DNA of 38,175 bases from Paraburkholderia madseniana (GCF_009690905.1 NZ_VOSW01000092.1:1-38175), one strand, 5' to 3'; positions 25,101 to 34,159 are shown, numbered from the stretch's first letter. Made by a program: numbers and translations. The notes: a model not told the origin generated them from the sequence alone.

Positions 25101-26267
25101 TGCGCAACCAGGTGACGCAGCTCACCGGCCGGGTCTATCTGCAGGGCTACACGAACAATGAGGACGAATACCGCGCGTTGATGACCGTCGGCGTGAGCAC
25201 CGCGAAGCAGTTTAATCTCGAGCCGGGTCTTGCGCTGACGTCTGCGCAGATGGACGCGCTCACGAGCGACATCGTGTGGCTCGTGAACCAGACGGTGACG
25301 CTGCCCGACGGCAGCACGCAGCAGGTGCTGGCGCCGGTTGTCTATCTCGCGCACACGCATGCGAACGATCTGCAGTCGACCGGCGCGCTGATCGTCGCCG
25401 ACGACGTGGAAATCCATGCGGCCGGCAGTGCGACGAATTCGGGTGTCATCAAGGGCGGGACGCAGACGGTAGTCAGCGCAACCGATATCCTGAACCGCGG
25501 CGGCTCGATCGGCAGCAGCGCGACGAACGGCACGACGGTCGTCTCGGCAACGAACGACGTCATCAACGCGTCCGGGCAGATCACCGGCAACCGCGTGGCG
25601 GTGCTGGCCGGTCGCGACATCGTCAACACGACGCTGGTGGATACCGTCGGCGTGAGCGCAGTGTCAGGCAACAGCAAGGTCAACGCAACCCTGCTTGGCG
25701 CGCAGGGCACGATTGCATCGACCGGTGACGGACACGACGACTGCGACTGGCTGGACACTGACGGGTGGTAACAATGCAACGACCGGGGGCGATCTGACAG
25801 TTCTGGCCGCGGGTCCGGTCACGACCGGTGCGACGGTCACGACGGGCGGCAGCGGCAAGATCGACATCGGTACGACGGCAGGCTCGGTGACGTTGTCGAA
25901 CGCGGTGATGGCGGGCGGCAGCGGCTCGATCGAGCTGACGGCGGCGACCAGTCTGGCGGTCGACGCCGTGGTGAGTTCGACAAGCGGCGAGATCAACGCA
26001 CTTGCGAAGAACGGCAATACCGCGCTGGGCGCCAACGTGACGACGACGGGCAATGCGTTCGTGCAGGCAAGCGGCGGGATTACGCAAAGCGCGGGCACGC
26101 TCGCGGCCGATGGCGCGGTGCTGACCGCCGGCACGACGATCGGCTCGAGCACGAATGCGGTCAACACCAACGTGAACACGCTGGCGATGGTGAGTGCGAG
26201 CGATGCCTACGACAGCAACAACAAGGCGCTGACCGCAGCGGCAAGGACGACCAGCAACGGCAACTAA
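22111..26267 (+). pseudogene. Decayed filamentous haemagglutinin/CdiA-like two-partner secretion exoprotein
   Basis: The ATG at 22111 starts MNNRTYRLVYSRLRGMLVAV, an extended signal peptide region typical of TpsA proteins, followed by a hydrophobic segment ending VASEAQ and a TPS domain (VNINAPSGAGVSQNTYSQFD, IILNQVNSTAASQLRGYVEV). Degenerate haemagglutinin repeats follow. The frame is lost near 24050-24060 after EASNALTV and resumes in another frame (VWDYGYKSERTDTF). That frame meets a TAG at 24857-24859 and continues at once in phase. A second shift near 25730 moves to the last frame, which ends at 26267. No C-terminal toxin domain, immunity gene or TpsB transporter gene is visible. About 1,385 codons remain, shorter than usual CdiA or FHA, so it is also likely truncated. 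Confidence 0.85.
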
Positions 26268-26566
26268 GGTGGACGAGAAGATTCGAACTCTTACGTCAAT
26301 TTGTGCCCACGGGCACCAGAGTCCGGGCGATGAGGAAAAGGCCGGATAAATCGGAAGCAGGCAACAGGTGTTTTGAGGGCGTCATGGCTAAAGTGAGCCG
26401 AAAACAAAAAATGTATATCGGTATTCATATGAGGTATCAGGAGTAAGCCTTTGCTGATTTTTTCGCAGGGATTGCGCTACTTAAATCGCCTCTGATTTCC
26501 GTACAAATTGCGACTGTATGTCGGCGGTCTGTGCGTCATCGCAGCAGAAAATCACGCTGTGCAGCG
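26268..26566. other. Convergent intergenic region between exoprotein remnant and cheB
   Basis: No gene is supported. The region is richer in A/T than its surroundings (26400-26520). It carries the left copy of a short direct repeat also present at the other end of the chemosensory operon (26487-26498). A GATTCGAAC-type stretch at 26280-26290 recalls a tRNA T-loop on the minus strand but no tRNA can be folded. Confidence 0.4.
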
Positions 26567-26567
26567 T
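26554..26567 (-). terminator. Possible weak terminator after cheB
   Basis: On the minus strand ACGCTG-CA-CAGCGT follows directly after the cheB stop and is followed by GATTTTC. The loop is very short and the T run only four bases, so function is doubtful, but the position at the operon end fits. Confidence 0.3.
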
Positions 26568-27643
26568 CAACTACCGTAGCCGCTAATTTCGCGACCAATC
26601 ATAGGCAACGGCACGGTTTTCTCGACGCCGCCGCGCTTGATGGCTTCCTTTGGCATACCGAATACCACGCAGCTTTCTTCGTCCTGCGCGATGGTGCGTG
26701 CTCCCGCGTTGTGCATCTCGAGCAGACCGGCTGCACCATCGTCACCCATGCCTGTCATGATGATGCCGAGTGCATTGGCACCTGCGCACTTCGCAACGGA
26801 ACGAAACAGCACATCAACGGATGGTCTGTGTCGATTGACCTGAGGTCCGTCGAGTACCTCAACGAGGTACTGTGCGCCGCTGCGCTTGAGGACCATATGC
26901 TTGCCGCCCGGTGCAATCAACGCCAGGCCTGGCAACACGCGGTCGTTGTGGGCGGCTTCCTTGACGGTGATCCGGCACAACGTATTCAATCGCTCCGCGA
27001 AGGCCGCAGTAAACTTCTCCGGCATGTGTTGCACGATGACGATGCCGGGCGAGACGCGAGGCAGTCCCGTCAGCATCTCTTCGAGTGCCTGAGTGCCACC
27101 GGTCGACGTGCCAATGGCAACTACGCGCTCGGTGGTCTGTGACATCGCGCGCCCGGCTGCCGCCGGCAGGATCGCGTCGGCCGAGAGCTTCGGCAGGGGA
27201 GGCACTACAGGGTGCGGGTTGCGCACAGCCAGCCGGCCAACATTGGCCCGCGCTGCGGCGCGCACGGTTGCGACGAATTCATCGGCGGCCCCGGTGAGAA
27301 ATTGCTTGAGTCCTAGGCGCGGCTTCGTGACGATCGCAACCGCACCGGCCGCAAGGGCATCAATCGTGGTTCGTGCACCCTTCCCGGTCAAGGTCGAGCA
27401 GATGACCACGGGCGTCGGCCGTTCCTGCATGATCTTCTTCAGGAACGTGATGCCATCCATGCGTGGCATTTCGACATCGAGGACGATCACGTCGGGCCAC
27501 GCACGCTTGAGACGTTCAAGCGCCAGCACCGGATCGGCCACGGCATGCAGCACTTCGATGCCGGGCGCAGCATCGAGCAAGCCTGCCAGCACCTGGCGCA
27601 CGACCGCCGAATCGTCGACCACCATCACTTTTATTGTTGTCAT
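26567..27643 (-). CDS. cheB: Chemoreceptor methylesterase/glutaminase CheB
   Basis: A protein of 358 residues. It removes methyl groups from chemoreceptors when phosphorylated by CheA. The N-terminal receiver domain (MTTIKVMVVDDSAVVRQVLA) has Asp10, Asp11, phospho-acceptor Asp56 (VIVLDVEMPRMDG) and Lys107. After a linker at about 125-170 comes the esterase domain with the catalytic Ser180 (IGTSTGG), His206 (VQHMP) and Asp302 (MTGMGDDGA). All key residues are present. A strong GAGGAGG ribosome site precedes the ATG. It is the last gene of the operon, 26 bases after cheR, and no cheD is found before or after it. Confidence 0.96.
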   Translation of the reverse strand: MTTIKVMVVDDSAVVRQVLAGLLDAAPGIEVLHAVADPVLALERLKRAWPDVIVLDVEMPRMDGITFLKKIMQERPTPVVICSTLTGKGARTTIDALAAGAVAIVTKPRLGLKQFLTGAADEFVATVRAAARANVGRLAVRNPHPVVPPLPKLSADAILPAAAGRAMSQTTERVVAIGTSTGGTQALEEMLTGLPRVSPGIVIVQHMPEKFTAAFAERLNTLCRITVKEAAHNDRVLPGLALIAPGGKHMVLKRSGAQYLVEVLDGPQVNRHRPSVDVLFRSVAKCAGANALGIIMTGMGDDGAAGLLEMHNAGARTIAQDEESCVVFGMPKEAIKRGGVEKTVPLPMIGREISGYGS

Positions 27644-27669
27644 TCAACCTCCTCGTGCCGGGGGGCGCA

Positions 27670-28470
27670 CTACGGCTTGCGATAGATCGACGGCGCCAAC
27701 TGCGTCACCGCACTACTGACGTCGTTAAGACTTTCGGTGTGTCCGACGCAGAAATACCCGCCAGGCTTCAGGTTCGCCAATACCCGTCCAACCACCTCGC
27801 GCTTTGTCGCAATGCTGAAATAGATCATCACGTTGCGCAGGAAAATCACGTCGAAGCTGCCGAGGTCGGGCAGCGGTGCATTCAGGTTGGCCTGCAGGAA
27901 ACTCACATGCTGGCGCAGGCTGCGGTCCACCAGCAACGTACCCGCCTGTTTGCCCATGCCCCGCAGGCAAAAACGTTTCAGATAGGCTGGCGGGATGTGT
28001 TGCGTGCGCTGCTCCGGATAGTGGCCGGTGTGCGCACATCGCAGCATGCGCACGCTGATGTCGGTACCGGTCACCTGGAACGGCCCGCCGTTCAGGCAGT
28101 CGGCCAGCACCATTGCCATGCTGTACGCCTCCTCGCCGCTGGAACACGCCGCGCTCCATACACGCAACGGCGGCTTTCCCGGGCGCGCTGCCGTTGCGAT
28201 CGAGCGTAGAAAGTCGAAATGCCGGGGCTCGCGGAAGAAGTAGGTCTCGTTGGTGGTCAGCAAGTCGATCGCGGTCTGCACCTCGTCGGGATCCTGCGCG
28301 TCTTTGAGCAAAGCAAAATACTCGCTGTAGCTCGCAAGCTTGAGCACTTGCAGGCGCTTTGCCAGCCGGCCGCTCACGAGCGCCTTTTTCGCTGGCGAGA
28401 GGCTGAGCCCGGCGGCGTCCAGAATGAATCTCCGGAAGTTGTCGAATTCGTTGTCGGTCAGGGCATTCAT
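27670..28470 (-). CDS. cheR: Chemoreceptor methyltransferase CheR
   Basis: A protein of 266 residues that methylates receptor glutamates with S-adenosylmethionine. The N-terminal helical domain (DNEFDNFRRFILDAAGLSLS) is followed by TTNETYFFREPRHFDFL and the SAM-binding site RVWSAACSSGEEAYSMAM. The small beta subdomain (GMGKQAGTLLVDRSLRQHV) is present; this part binds receptor C-terminal pentapeptides in CheR proteins of that class. The FDVIFLRNVMIYF motif and GGYFCVGHTESL end the domain. The adjacent receptor gene ends in a matching pentapeptide (HFARY). No strong ribosome site is visible before the ATG. Confidence 0.95.
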   Translation of the reverse strand: MNALTDNEFDNFRRFILDAAGLSLSPAKKALVSGRLAKRLQVLKLASYSEYFALLKDAQDPDEVQTAIDLLTTNETYFFREPRHFDFLRSIATAARPGKPPLRVWSAACSSGEEAYSMAMVLADCLNGGPFQVTGTDISVRMLRCAHTGHYPEQRTQHIPPAYLKRFCLRGMGKQAGTLLVDRSLRQHVSFLQANLNAPLPDLGSFDVIFLRNVMIYFSIATKREVVGRVLANLKPGGYFCVGHTESLNDVSSAVTQLAPSIYRKP

Positions 28471-28532
28471 CGCGGATCAGTCGAACGCAGCGTACGGCGA
28501 CGAGCCAGTAGGGGCATCGTCGCTGCCTGCTG

Positions 28533-30557
28533 TCAGTAACGGGCGAAGTGAGATTCGTCGAGCGGCTCGCTTCCGCTGAGCGCGAGGGCCAGCGCCGCAG
28601 CGCGACTGGGGGGGCGTTGCGCCGTGCCTTTGGCAAGCTCGGCCGCGCGGCGCGCCGGACGGATCACCGGTGCGGCGGCATGCGCTCCGGACAGCTTGAA
28701 GAAACTCACGGCGCGCTGGAGCTGCTCAGCCTGTGTGCTCATTACTTCGGCAGTGGCAGCGAGCTCCTCGGAGCTCGACGCGTTCTGCTGAGTGGTCTGG
28801 TTGAGCTGTCCGACAGCGCCGTTGATCTGATTGACGCCGGACGATTGCTCTTCCGACGCAGCGGTGATCTCCTGCACCAGATCGGACGTCTTGCGAATGT
28901 TGGGCACCATCTGGTCGAGCAAGCGGCCCGCCTTCTCGGCCAGCTCAACGCTCGAAGCGGCCACGTCGCCAATCTCTTGCGCAGCGACCTGACTACGCTC
29001 GGCAAGTTTCCGAACCTCGGCGGCGACCACCGCGAAGCCCTTCCCATGCTCACCCGCGCGGGCCGCCTCAATTGCCGCGTTCAGCGCGAGCAGGTTGGTC
29101 TGGTACGCGATGTCGTCAATGATGCCGATTTTTTGTGCAATCTGCTTCATTGCGCTGACGGTCGCCTTGACTGCCTCGCCACCCTCGGCAGCTTCCTCGG
29201 CAGCCTTGCTCGCCATGCCGTCGGTCACACGCGCGTTCTCCGTGTTTTGTGAGATCGACGCGGTCATTTGCTCGAGCGATGCGCTGGTTTCCTCGACGCC
29301 GGACGCCTGAACGCTGGCCGCCTGCGACAGCGACTGCGCGGTTGCGCTCACTTCCTCGGAAGCGCCCGCCAGTGCCTCCGCACCGCTGCTGACCTCGCTC
29401 ACGACCTCGGCGAGCTTCGTGACCGTGCTGTTGATACTCTCGCACAGCGCTTTCAACTGACCTTCGAAGGCCGTGTTCGCCACCTGTGTCAGGTCGCCGT
29501 TTTCGATGGCCTTCAACACCCGGCCCGTCTCATTGAGCGGCTCGATCACCGCGTCAAGCGTCAGGTTGATCCCCTCCACAATGCGGCGGAAATCGCCGTG
29601 ATGGGTCCTCGCGTCGGCGCGTGTGTCAAGTTGGCCAGCACGGGCAGCTGCAACCAGCGACGCAGTATCAGCGATGAGCGCTTTCAGGTTGCCGCGCACC
29701 TGTTCGATCGTGTCATTGATGAACGCCTTTTTGCCGGGAAACTGTTCGAGCGGCGCCTCGAAGTTGCCGCGGCCGAACTCGGCGATGCAGGCCATCGCCT
29801 TCTTCTTTACCGCGATATGGCCCGCGACCATCGTGTTGATACGTTCCGCCATCGTGCGGAAATCGCCGTTGAAACCGTCGGTTGCAATGGTCACGTCAAT
29901 GTCGCCCCTGTCGTGTTCGGCCGACATGCGGTTCATCTCGGCGATCAGCCTCTTCAGGTTGTCCCGCACCTGCTCGATCGTGTCATTGATGAACGCCTTT
30001 TTGCCGGGAAACTGTTCGAGCGGCGCCTCGAAGTTGCCGCAGCCGAACTCGGCGATGCAGGCCATCGCCTTCTTCTTCACCGCGATGTGGCCTGCGACCA
30101 TTGTGTTGATACCTTCCGCCATCGTGCGAAATTCGCCTTCGGCACGGGTCACGTCGATCACCGCATCGATGTCACCGGCGTCGTGCGAACGGGACATCTG
30201 GTTCAAATCCGCCATCAGCCGGCGCAACGCTGTCGCTACGGTGTCCAGAGCCACCAAAAGGGGATGCGTTGCGTCCCGCGCACTGACACCGGACGTCACG
30301 TCGAGACGGCCCGCAGCGAACTGGCTGGCAATCTGCACGGCGCTTCTGATCGGGCGTGCGACGCTACGTAGCACCAGCGCGGTCACCGAGGTGGTGAGCA
30401 TCATCGCGCCGACGGCCAGTCCGAGGGCAACCTCCAATGAGATCAGGCGCAGCATGCCAAGGGCGCACACTGCCAGCGGCAGCGCGACGCTGCCGACAAG
30501 GCACAGCCAGAGGCGGCCGGCAACAGACGAAGTCTTAAACATGGTAACGGTTCCCAT
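28533..30557 (-). CDS. Methyl-accepting chemotaxis protein with duplicated HAMP-proximal modules
   Basis: A protein of 674 residues. Two adjacent N-terminal helices (about 16-37 and 42-65) have almost no periplasmic domain between them, so the signal is probably sensed in the membrane or cytoplasm. A HAMP-like segment follows, then two near-identical 66-residue modules at about 140-205 and 230-295 (GHIAVKKKAMACIAEFG, LEQFPGKKAFINDTIEQVR). Another HAMP-like region precedes the signalling domain, whose tip is IIDDIAYQTNLLALNAAIEA followed by ARAGEHGKGFAVVAAEVRKL. The last five residues, HFARY, fit the x-aromatic-x-x-aromatic pentapeptide that tethers CheR/CheB. Start could be ATG 30557 or ATG 30542. 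Confidence 0.9.
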   Translation of the reverse strand: MGTVTMFKTSSVAGRLWLCLVGSVALPLAVCALGMLRLISLEVALGLAVGAMMLTTSVTALVLRSVARPIRSAVQIASQFAAGRLDVTSGVSARDATHPLLVALDTVATALRRLMADLNQMSRSHDAGDIDAVIDVTRAEGEFRTMAEGINTMVAGHIAVKKKAMACIAEFGCGNFEAPLEQFPGKKAFINDTIEQVRDNLKRLIAEMNRMSAEHDRGDIDVTIATDGFNGDFRTMAERINTMVAGHIAVKKKAMACIAEFGRGNFEAPLEQFPGKKAFINDTIEQVRGNLKALIADTASLVAAARAGQLDTRADARTHHGDFRRIVEGINLTLDAVIEPLNETGRVLKAIENGDLTQVANTAFEGQLKALCESINSTVTKLAEVVSEVSSGAEALAGASEEVSATAQSLSQAASVQASGVEETSASLEQMTASISQNTENARVTDGMASKAAEEAAEGGEAVKATVSAMKQIAQKIGIIDDIAYQTNLLALNAAIEAARAGEHGKGFAVVAAEVRKLAERSQVAAQEIGDVAASSVELAEKAGRLLDQMVPNIRKTSDLVQEITAASEEQSSGVNQINGAVGQLNQTTQQNASSSEELAATAEVMSTQAEQLQRAVSFFKLSGAHAAAPVIRPARRAAELAKGTAQRPPSRAAALALALSGSEPLDESHFARY
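29671..29867 (-). repeat. Direct repeat copy A inside the mcp gene
   Basis: About 197 bases that recur 270 bases away (29941-30137) with high identity; the inner part from roughly 29706 to 29850 is nearly perfect. It encodes the second 66-residue module of the receptor. The near identity of DNA as well as protein points to a recent duplication or gene conversion. Confidence 0.85.
29941..30137 (-). repeat. Direct repeat copy B inside the mcp gene
   Basis: Second copy of the 197-base repeat, spaced 270 bases (90 codons) from copy A, encoding the first module. The differences are mostly single silent changes, plus Cys versus Arg in the EFGCGNF/EFGRGNF position. Confidence 0.85.
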
Positions 30558-30581
30558 TTACGTCGTATGTACGAATCGGAT

Positions 30582-31130
30582 TCAGGGTGCAAGGACCGGG
30601 ACCCCGGTTTCGCCCTGTACTACAAGTTCGGCTAGCTGATCGAACGAAAGAACATGTTCGACCGATAGCAGGATCACAAAACGGTCGCGCACCCTGGCCA
30701 TTCCGCAAATGAACTCTGTGCGGATGCGTGCGCCGAACGCAGGCGACGGCTCGATGTCGGTCGACACGATGTCGAGGACTTCGCTGACTGCATCGACGAC
30801 GACGCCGATCACCTGGCTGTCGCCGCTCGCGCCAGTTTCGACGATGACGATGCAGGTTCGCTTGGTCACCGGTGTCGGCTGTTTGCCGAACCTGGCCTGC
30901 AAGTCGACGACGGGCACCACCGCCCCGCGCAGGTTGATCACGCCGCGCACCGACGCTGGCATCATCGGCACTGTGGTCAGGTCGTGGAATTCAATGATCT
31001 CCTTGATTGCCAGGATGCCGATCGCGAACATCTCGCCGTCCGACGTGAAAGTCAGGTACTGCGTCGGCTCCAGTTTCGATGCGAGTTGTCCGTGCGTGGG
31101 CTGCGGCACGGCTTGCAATGCTGTGGTCAT
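30582..31130 (-). CDS. cheW: Coupling protein CheW
   Basis: A protein of 182 residues that links receptors to CheA. After about 22 variable residues the CheW beta-barrel begins at QYLTFTSDGEMFAIGILAIK and continues with the signatures VPMMPASVRGVINLRGAVVP, VVDLQARFG and VIGVVVDAVSEVLDI. FICGMARVRDRFVILLSVEHV is the typical C-terminal block. The ATG overlaps the cheA stop by four bases (ATGA), implying translational coupling and fixed CheA:CheW stoichiometry. The gene lies between cheA and the second receptor gene. Confidence 0.95.
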   Translation of the reverse strand: MTTALQAVPQPTHGQLASKLEPTQYLTFTSDGEMFAIGILAIKEIIEFHDLTTVPMMPASVRGVINLRGAVVPVVDLQARFGKQPTPVTKRTCIVIVETGASGDSQVIGVVVDAVSEVLDIVSTDIEPSPAFGARIRTEFICGMARVRDRFVILLSVEHVLSFDQLAELVVQGETGVPVLAP

Positions 31131-33433
31131 GACACCCTCTGCTCAATACGAGGTAAGTCGGGATTCATCGGATGGCGCAGCGCCGTTGCAGTGATGCGGG
31201 CGCCACCATCGACCGGGCCGGAACCTGTGTCGGCCGGTTGCGGCACGCCCATCGCCGCAGGGTCTGGCTGGCTAGCCAGTTGCATCAGAGCCGGAATGTC
31301 GAGAATCAGCGCGACATCGCCGCAGCCCAGAATGGTTGAGCCGCCGATGCCACGGACGTTTCCGAACATCTTCGACAACGGCTTGATGACCGTCTGCGCT
31401 TCGCCGAGCAGCCGGTCAACGACCAGGCCGAAACGCTGTCCTGAATGCCTGACGATGACAATGCTGGAGCGCGGTCCCGGGTCGCCGCTCACGCCTAATA
31501 GCGTGCGCAGCCGGATGAATGGCAGCACCTCGCCGCGCAGGTTCGTGTAGTCGTGCTCGCCGCTCGCCGAGAACTCGACACACTCGTCGACCATATCGAG
31601 TGGGAGCACGAAAACGGATTGTCCGACGCCGATCTGGAAACCGTCGATGATCGCAAGCGTTAGCGGCAGGCGTACCGATACCGTGGTGCCGAGTCCGGGT
31701 CGGCTGGTGATGCCGATGCTGCCGCGCAGCGCGGTAATGTTGCGCTTTACCACGTCCATACCGACGCCGCGTCCAGACAGATTGGTGATCTTCTCAGCTG
31801 TCGAAAACCCGGGTTCGAAAATCAGTCCGTAGACCTCTTCGTCGGCGAGGCTGCGCCCTTCCTCGATCAAGCCCCGTTCGACGGCCTTCGCCACGATGCG
31901 CTCACGGCTCAACCCGCCGCCGTCGTCGCTGACCTCGATGACAATGGCGCCCGAATCGTGAAACGCATTGAGGGCCACCGTACCGCGCATCGGCTTGCCG
32001 CACGCGGCGCGCACCTCGGGTGGCTCGATTCCGTGATCCACGGAATTGCGCACCAGGTGGGTCAGCGGGTCGCCAATTTTCTCGACCACGGTTTTGTCGA
32101 GTTCGGTATCCTCGCCATCGACAACCAGCTCGATCTGTTTGCCGATCTCGCGTGATACATCGTGCACCACGCGGCGGAAGCGATTGAACGTCGCGCCGAT
32201 CTTGACCATGCGCAGTTGCAGCGCGCTGTCCCGCACCTCCTGGATAAGACTGCTGAGCGTCGCTGTGCATTCCTGAAACTCGACATTTAGCGTGCGTCGC
32301 GCCACCAGGTTGGCGCTGGCCGAGGCGGTGATCAGTTCGCCGACAAGGTCGATCAGGTGATCAAGCTTGTCCGCATCGATCCGGATCGAGCCTTCCCCCT
32401 GTGTCTTGTGTTCCCTGACTGATCTGGAACTGAGAGGTACGCTGCCGGGCGCTGTGGGCAGAACAACCGGTGTGTCCGATGAGAGGGGGACGACGGCTGC
32501 TGCCAATTCGTCTTGCTCCATGGCGACAAATGGCACAGCAGCCGGGAATACCGTAGCTGTCGACGCCAGCGCCCCGATGTCCAGCTCATCAGCAGCCAGT
32601 GTGCCGCAGCGGACCAGCAGCTCGGCCACGCGTGCGTCGTCTTCTGGCAATTCGCGGATCAGCTCGATATAGTCCGAAAGTCGGCAGTCCGGCGGCAGGA
32701 TGTGCACCGCGCAGTCGTCGTTCACGAACTCGAATACCCCTTCGATCGCAGCTTGCTCAGCGTCGCTCGCAAACGCAATCTCGAAGCCCAGGTAGCATGA
32801 TTCGGGGTCCAGATCATGCAGCGCCGGCACCGCATCGGGCAGCATGGCGATGCCGGTGATTCGACCCAGCTTGTTCAGGTAGTGGATGATGGACAGCGGG
32901 TCCATCCCGTTGCGCAGCACCTCGGTGCCGAAACGCAGCGAAATATGCCAATCCCGCACGCGTGCGAAGCCGTGTTCCGATTCCGTGGCTGCCATACTTG
33001 AAGTGGCCAGCACGGCAAGGACCGCCGGAGTGTCCGCCAAGGCATGGCGATCATCGAGGTAACCCTGCAGTTGCGCGACCAGCGGCAGCGAGCGTGCATG
33101 GACCTCTTCATCCTCTTCGACGTCGGCCGCCGTGACCAGCGTGCCAATATGGTCGCCTGCCGCAAGCAGCAGCGGCACCAGCGCTTCGTCCATACGAACC
33201 TCACCTTCACGGACGCGATCGAGCACGCTCTCGACAATATGGGTGAACGTCACAATACTATCTAGTCCAAAGAGCCCGGCCGAACCCTTGATGGTATGCG
33301 CGGCGCGGAATATGGCGTTGATCGCCTCGGCCGAGTCGGTACCGTGCTGGATGTTCAGCAGGGCGCTCTCCATGTTCTCCAGCAACTCGCGGCTTTCGAC
33401 CATGAACGTCTGCAACGCGTCGTCAAGGTTCAT
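31127..33433 (-). CDS. cheA: Chemotaxis histidine kinase CheA
   Basis: A protein of 768 residues from the ATG at 33433, which overlaps the STAS gene stop (ATGA) and has GGAG upstream. The frame runs further 5' but only as a shadow. The HPt domain has the phospho-accepting His46 in IFRAAHTIKGSAGLFGL. A middle region at about 130-345 has no recognisable P2 domain, though parts (FEIAFASDAEQAAIEGVFEF) look like a CheY-binding-type fold. Dimerisation (LIDLVGELITASA) is followed by the ATPase with N-box LTHLVRNSVDHGIE near 460-473, DDGGG and G-box LSGRGVGMDVVKRN near 555. The C-terminal CheW-like domain holds ITSRPGLGTTVSVRLPLT, GEVLPFIRLRTLLG and the rest. Confidence 0.95.
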   Translation of the reverse strand: MNLDDALQTFMVESRELLENMESALLNIQHGTDSAEAINAIFRAAHTIKGSAGLFGLDSIVTFTHIVESVLDRVREGEVRMDEALVPLLLAAGDHIGTLVTAADVEEDEEVHARSLPLVAQLQGYLDDRHALADTPAVLAVLATSSMAATESEHGFARVRDWHISLRFGTEVLRNGMDPLSIIHYLNKLGRITGIAMLPDAVPALHDLDPESCYLGFEIAFASDAEQAAIEGVFEFVNDDCAVHILPPDCRLSDYIELIRELPEDDARVAELLVRCGTLAADELDIGALASTATVFPAAVPFVAMEQDELAAAVVPLSSDTPVVLPTAPGSVPLSSRSVREHKTQGEGSIRIDADKLDHLIDLVGELITASASANLVARRTLNVEFQECTATLSSLIQEVRDSALQLRMVKIGATFNRFRRVVHDVSREIGKQIELVVDGEDTELDKTVVEKIGDPLTHLVRNSVDHGIEPPEVRAACGKPMRGTVALNAFHDSGAIVIEVSDDGGGLSRERIVAKAVERGLIEEGRSLADEEVYGLIFEPGFSTAEKITNLSGRGVGMDVVKRNITALRGSIGITSRPGLGTTVSVRLPLTLAIIDGFQIGVGQSVFVLPLDMVDECVEFSASGEHDYTNLRGEVLPFIRLRTLLGVSGDPGPRSSIVIVRHSGQRFGLVVDRLLGEAQTVIKPLSKMFGNVRGIGGSTILGCGDVALILDIPALMQLASQPDPAAMGVPQPADTGSGPVDGGARITATALRHPMNPDLPRIEQRVS

Positions 33434-33756
33434 GAGCATTTCTCCGCAAATCGGACGACGTTCAGGCCGGCATCGCTTGGGTGTTCGTCGAACAGCGCAG
33501 TGATGTCGAACAGCGCAAAGACTTCCGCAACTGTGCTGCTGCAATCGACAATGCGGAAAACCTGGCCCTTTTCCGCAGCCATCCGCTGAGCGGCCACCAG
33601 CAGTTGCACGCCAGCGCTGTCGATCGCGGTCACCGCGGACAAGTCGACCGTCAGTGCGCCGACGCCGCGCAATGCGACGAGCAGTGTGTCCTTCAGTTCG
33701 AGTACGCGATAGATCGTCAGCTCGCCGTCCAGTTGCACAGTGCCGCGTGAAGTCAT
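33430..33756 (-). CDS. STAS-domain protein (anti-sigma-antagonist-like) in the che operon
   Basis: A protein of 108 residues from the ATG at 33756; a GTG at 33786 that overlaps the cheY stop (GTGA) is a possible alternative start. It is a stand-alone STAS fold: GTVQLDGELTIYRVLELKDT, then LTVDLSAVTAIDSAGVQLLV with the conserved DSAG loop (Ser is the residue phosphorylated in SpoIIAA-type antagonists), and FRIVDCSSTVAEVFALFDI. In chemosensory operons such proteins may act as output or switch modules, but no anti-sigma factor is encoded nearby. It sits between cheY and cheA, where the Pseudomonas che2 cluster has no gene. Confidence 0.88.
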   Translation of the reverse strand: MTSRGTVQLDGELTIYRVLELKDTLLVALRGVGALTVDLSAVTAIDSAGVQLLVAAQRMAAEKGQVFRIVDCSSTVAEVFALFDITALFDEHPSDAGLNVVRFAEKCS

Positions 33757-33782
33757 CTCGATGGGCCCCGTTTCGACGGGCC

Positions 33783-34151
33783 TCACGGCAACACGAGCTT
33801 TTCGACTGCCGCTAGCAGTTGCGCCGGCTGAAACGGCTTGACCACCCACGCCTTGGCTCCCGCAAGTTGGCCTTCGCGCTTTTTCGCGTCCTGGCTTTCG
33901 GTAGTCAGCATGATTACCGGGGTGAACTTGTACGCGGGAAGTTGCTTGACAGCCTTCACGAATGCGATGCCGTCCATATTTGGCATGTTCACGTCACTGA
34001 TCATCAGGTGCACCTTTTGCCCTTGTAGGCGTGTCAGCGCATCCTTGCCATCGCAGCCTTCGATGACGTGATAACCAGCACCCTTCAGCGCAATGCCGAC
34101 GACTTGCCGTACGGATGCCGAATCGTCGACGATCATGATGGTTTTTGTCAT
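33783..34151 (-). CDS. cheY: Single-domain response regulator, CheY-like
   Basis: A protein of 122 residues consisting only of a receiver domain: Asp9 and Asp10 (IMIVDDSASVRQ), phosphoacceptor Asp53 (LMISDVNMPNMDG), Thr83/Thr84 (VIMLTTES) and Lys105 (WVVKPF). The QDAKKREGQLAGAKAW segment is typical of CheY proteins of chemosensory clusters. GAGGAG precedes the ATG. It follows the first receptor gene by nine bases. No other receiver with a DNA-binding domain is present, so the output may be protein interaction with a motor or other partner. Confidence 0.94.
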   Translation of the reverse strand: MTKTIMIVDDSASVRQVVGIALKGAGYHVIEGCDGKDALTRLQGQKVHLMISDVNMPNMDGIAFVKAVKQLPAYKFTPVIMLTTESQDAKKREGQLAGAKAWVVKPFQPAQLLAAVEKLVLP

Positions 34152-34159
34152 GAGGCTCC

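Noticed and set aside
26275..26300. tRNA-like T-arm (GTTCGAATC on the minus strand) after the exoprotein remnant
   Set aside because: The flanking bases do not give a paired T stem and no D arm, anticodon arm or acceptor stem could be found, so no tRNA or tRNA fragment is called.
29268..30639. Long plus-strand frames opposite the second chemoreceptor (367 and 338 codons)
   Set aside because: They are antisense shadows of a clearly coding minus-strand gene with intact receptor motifs.
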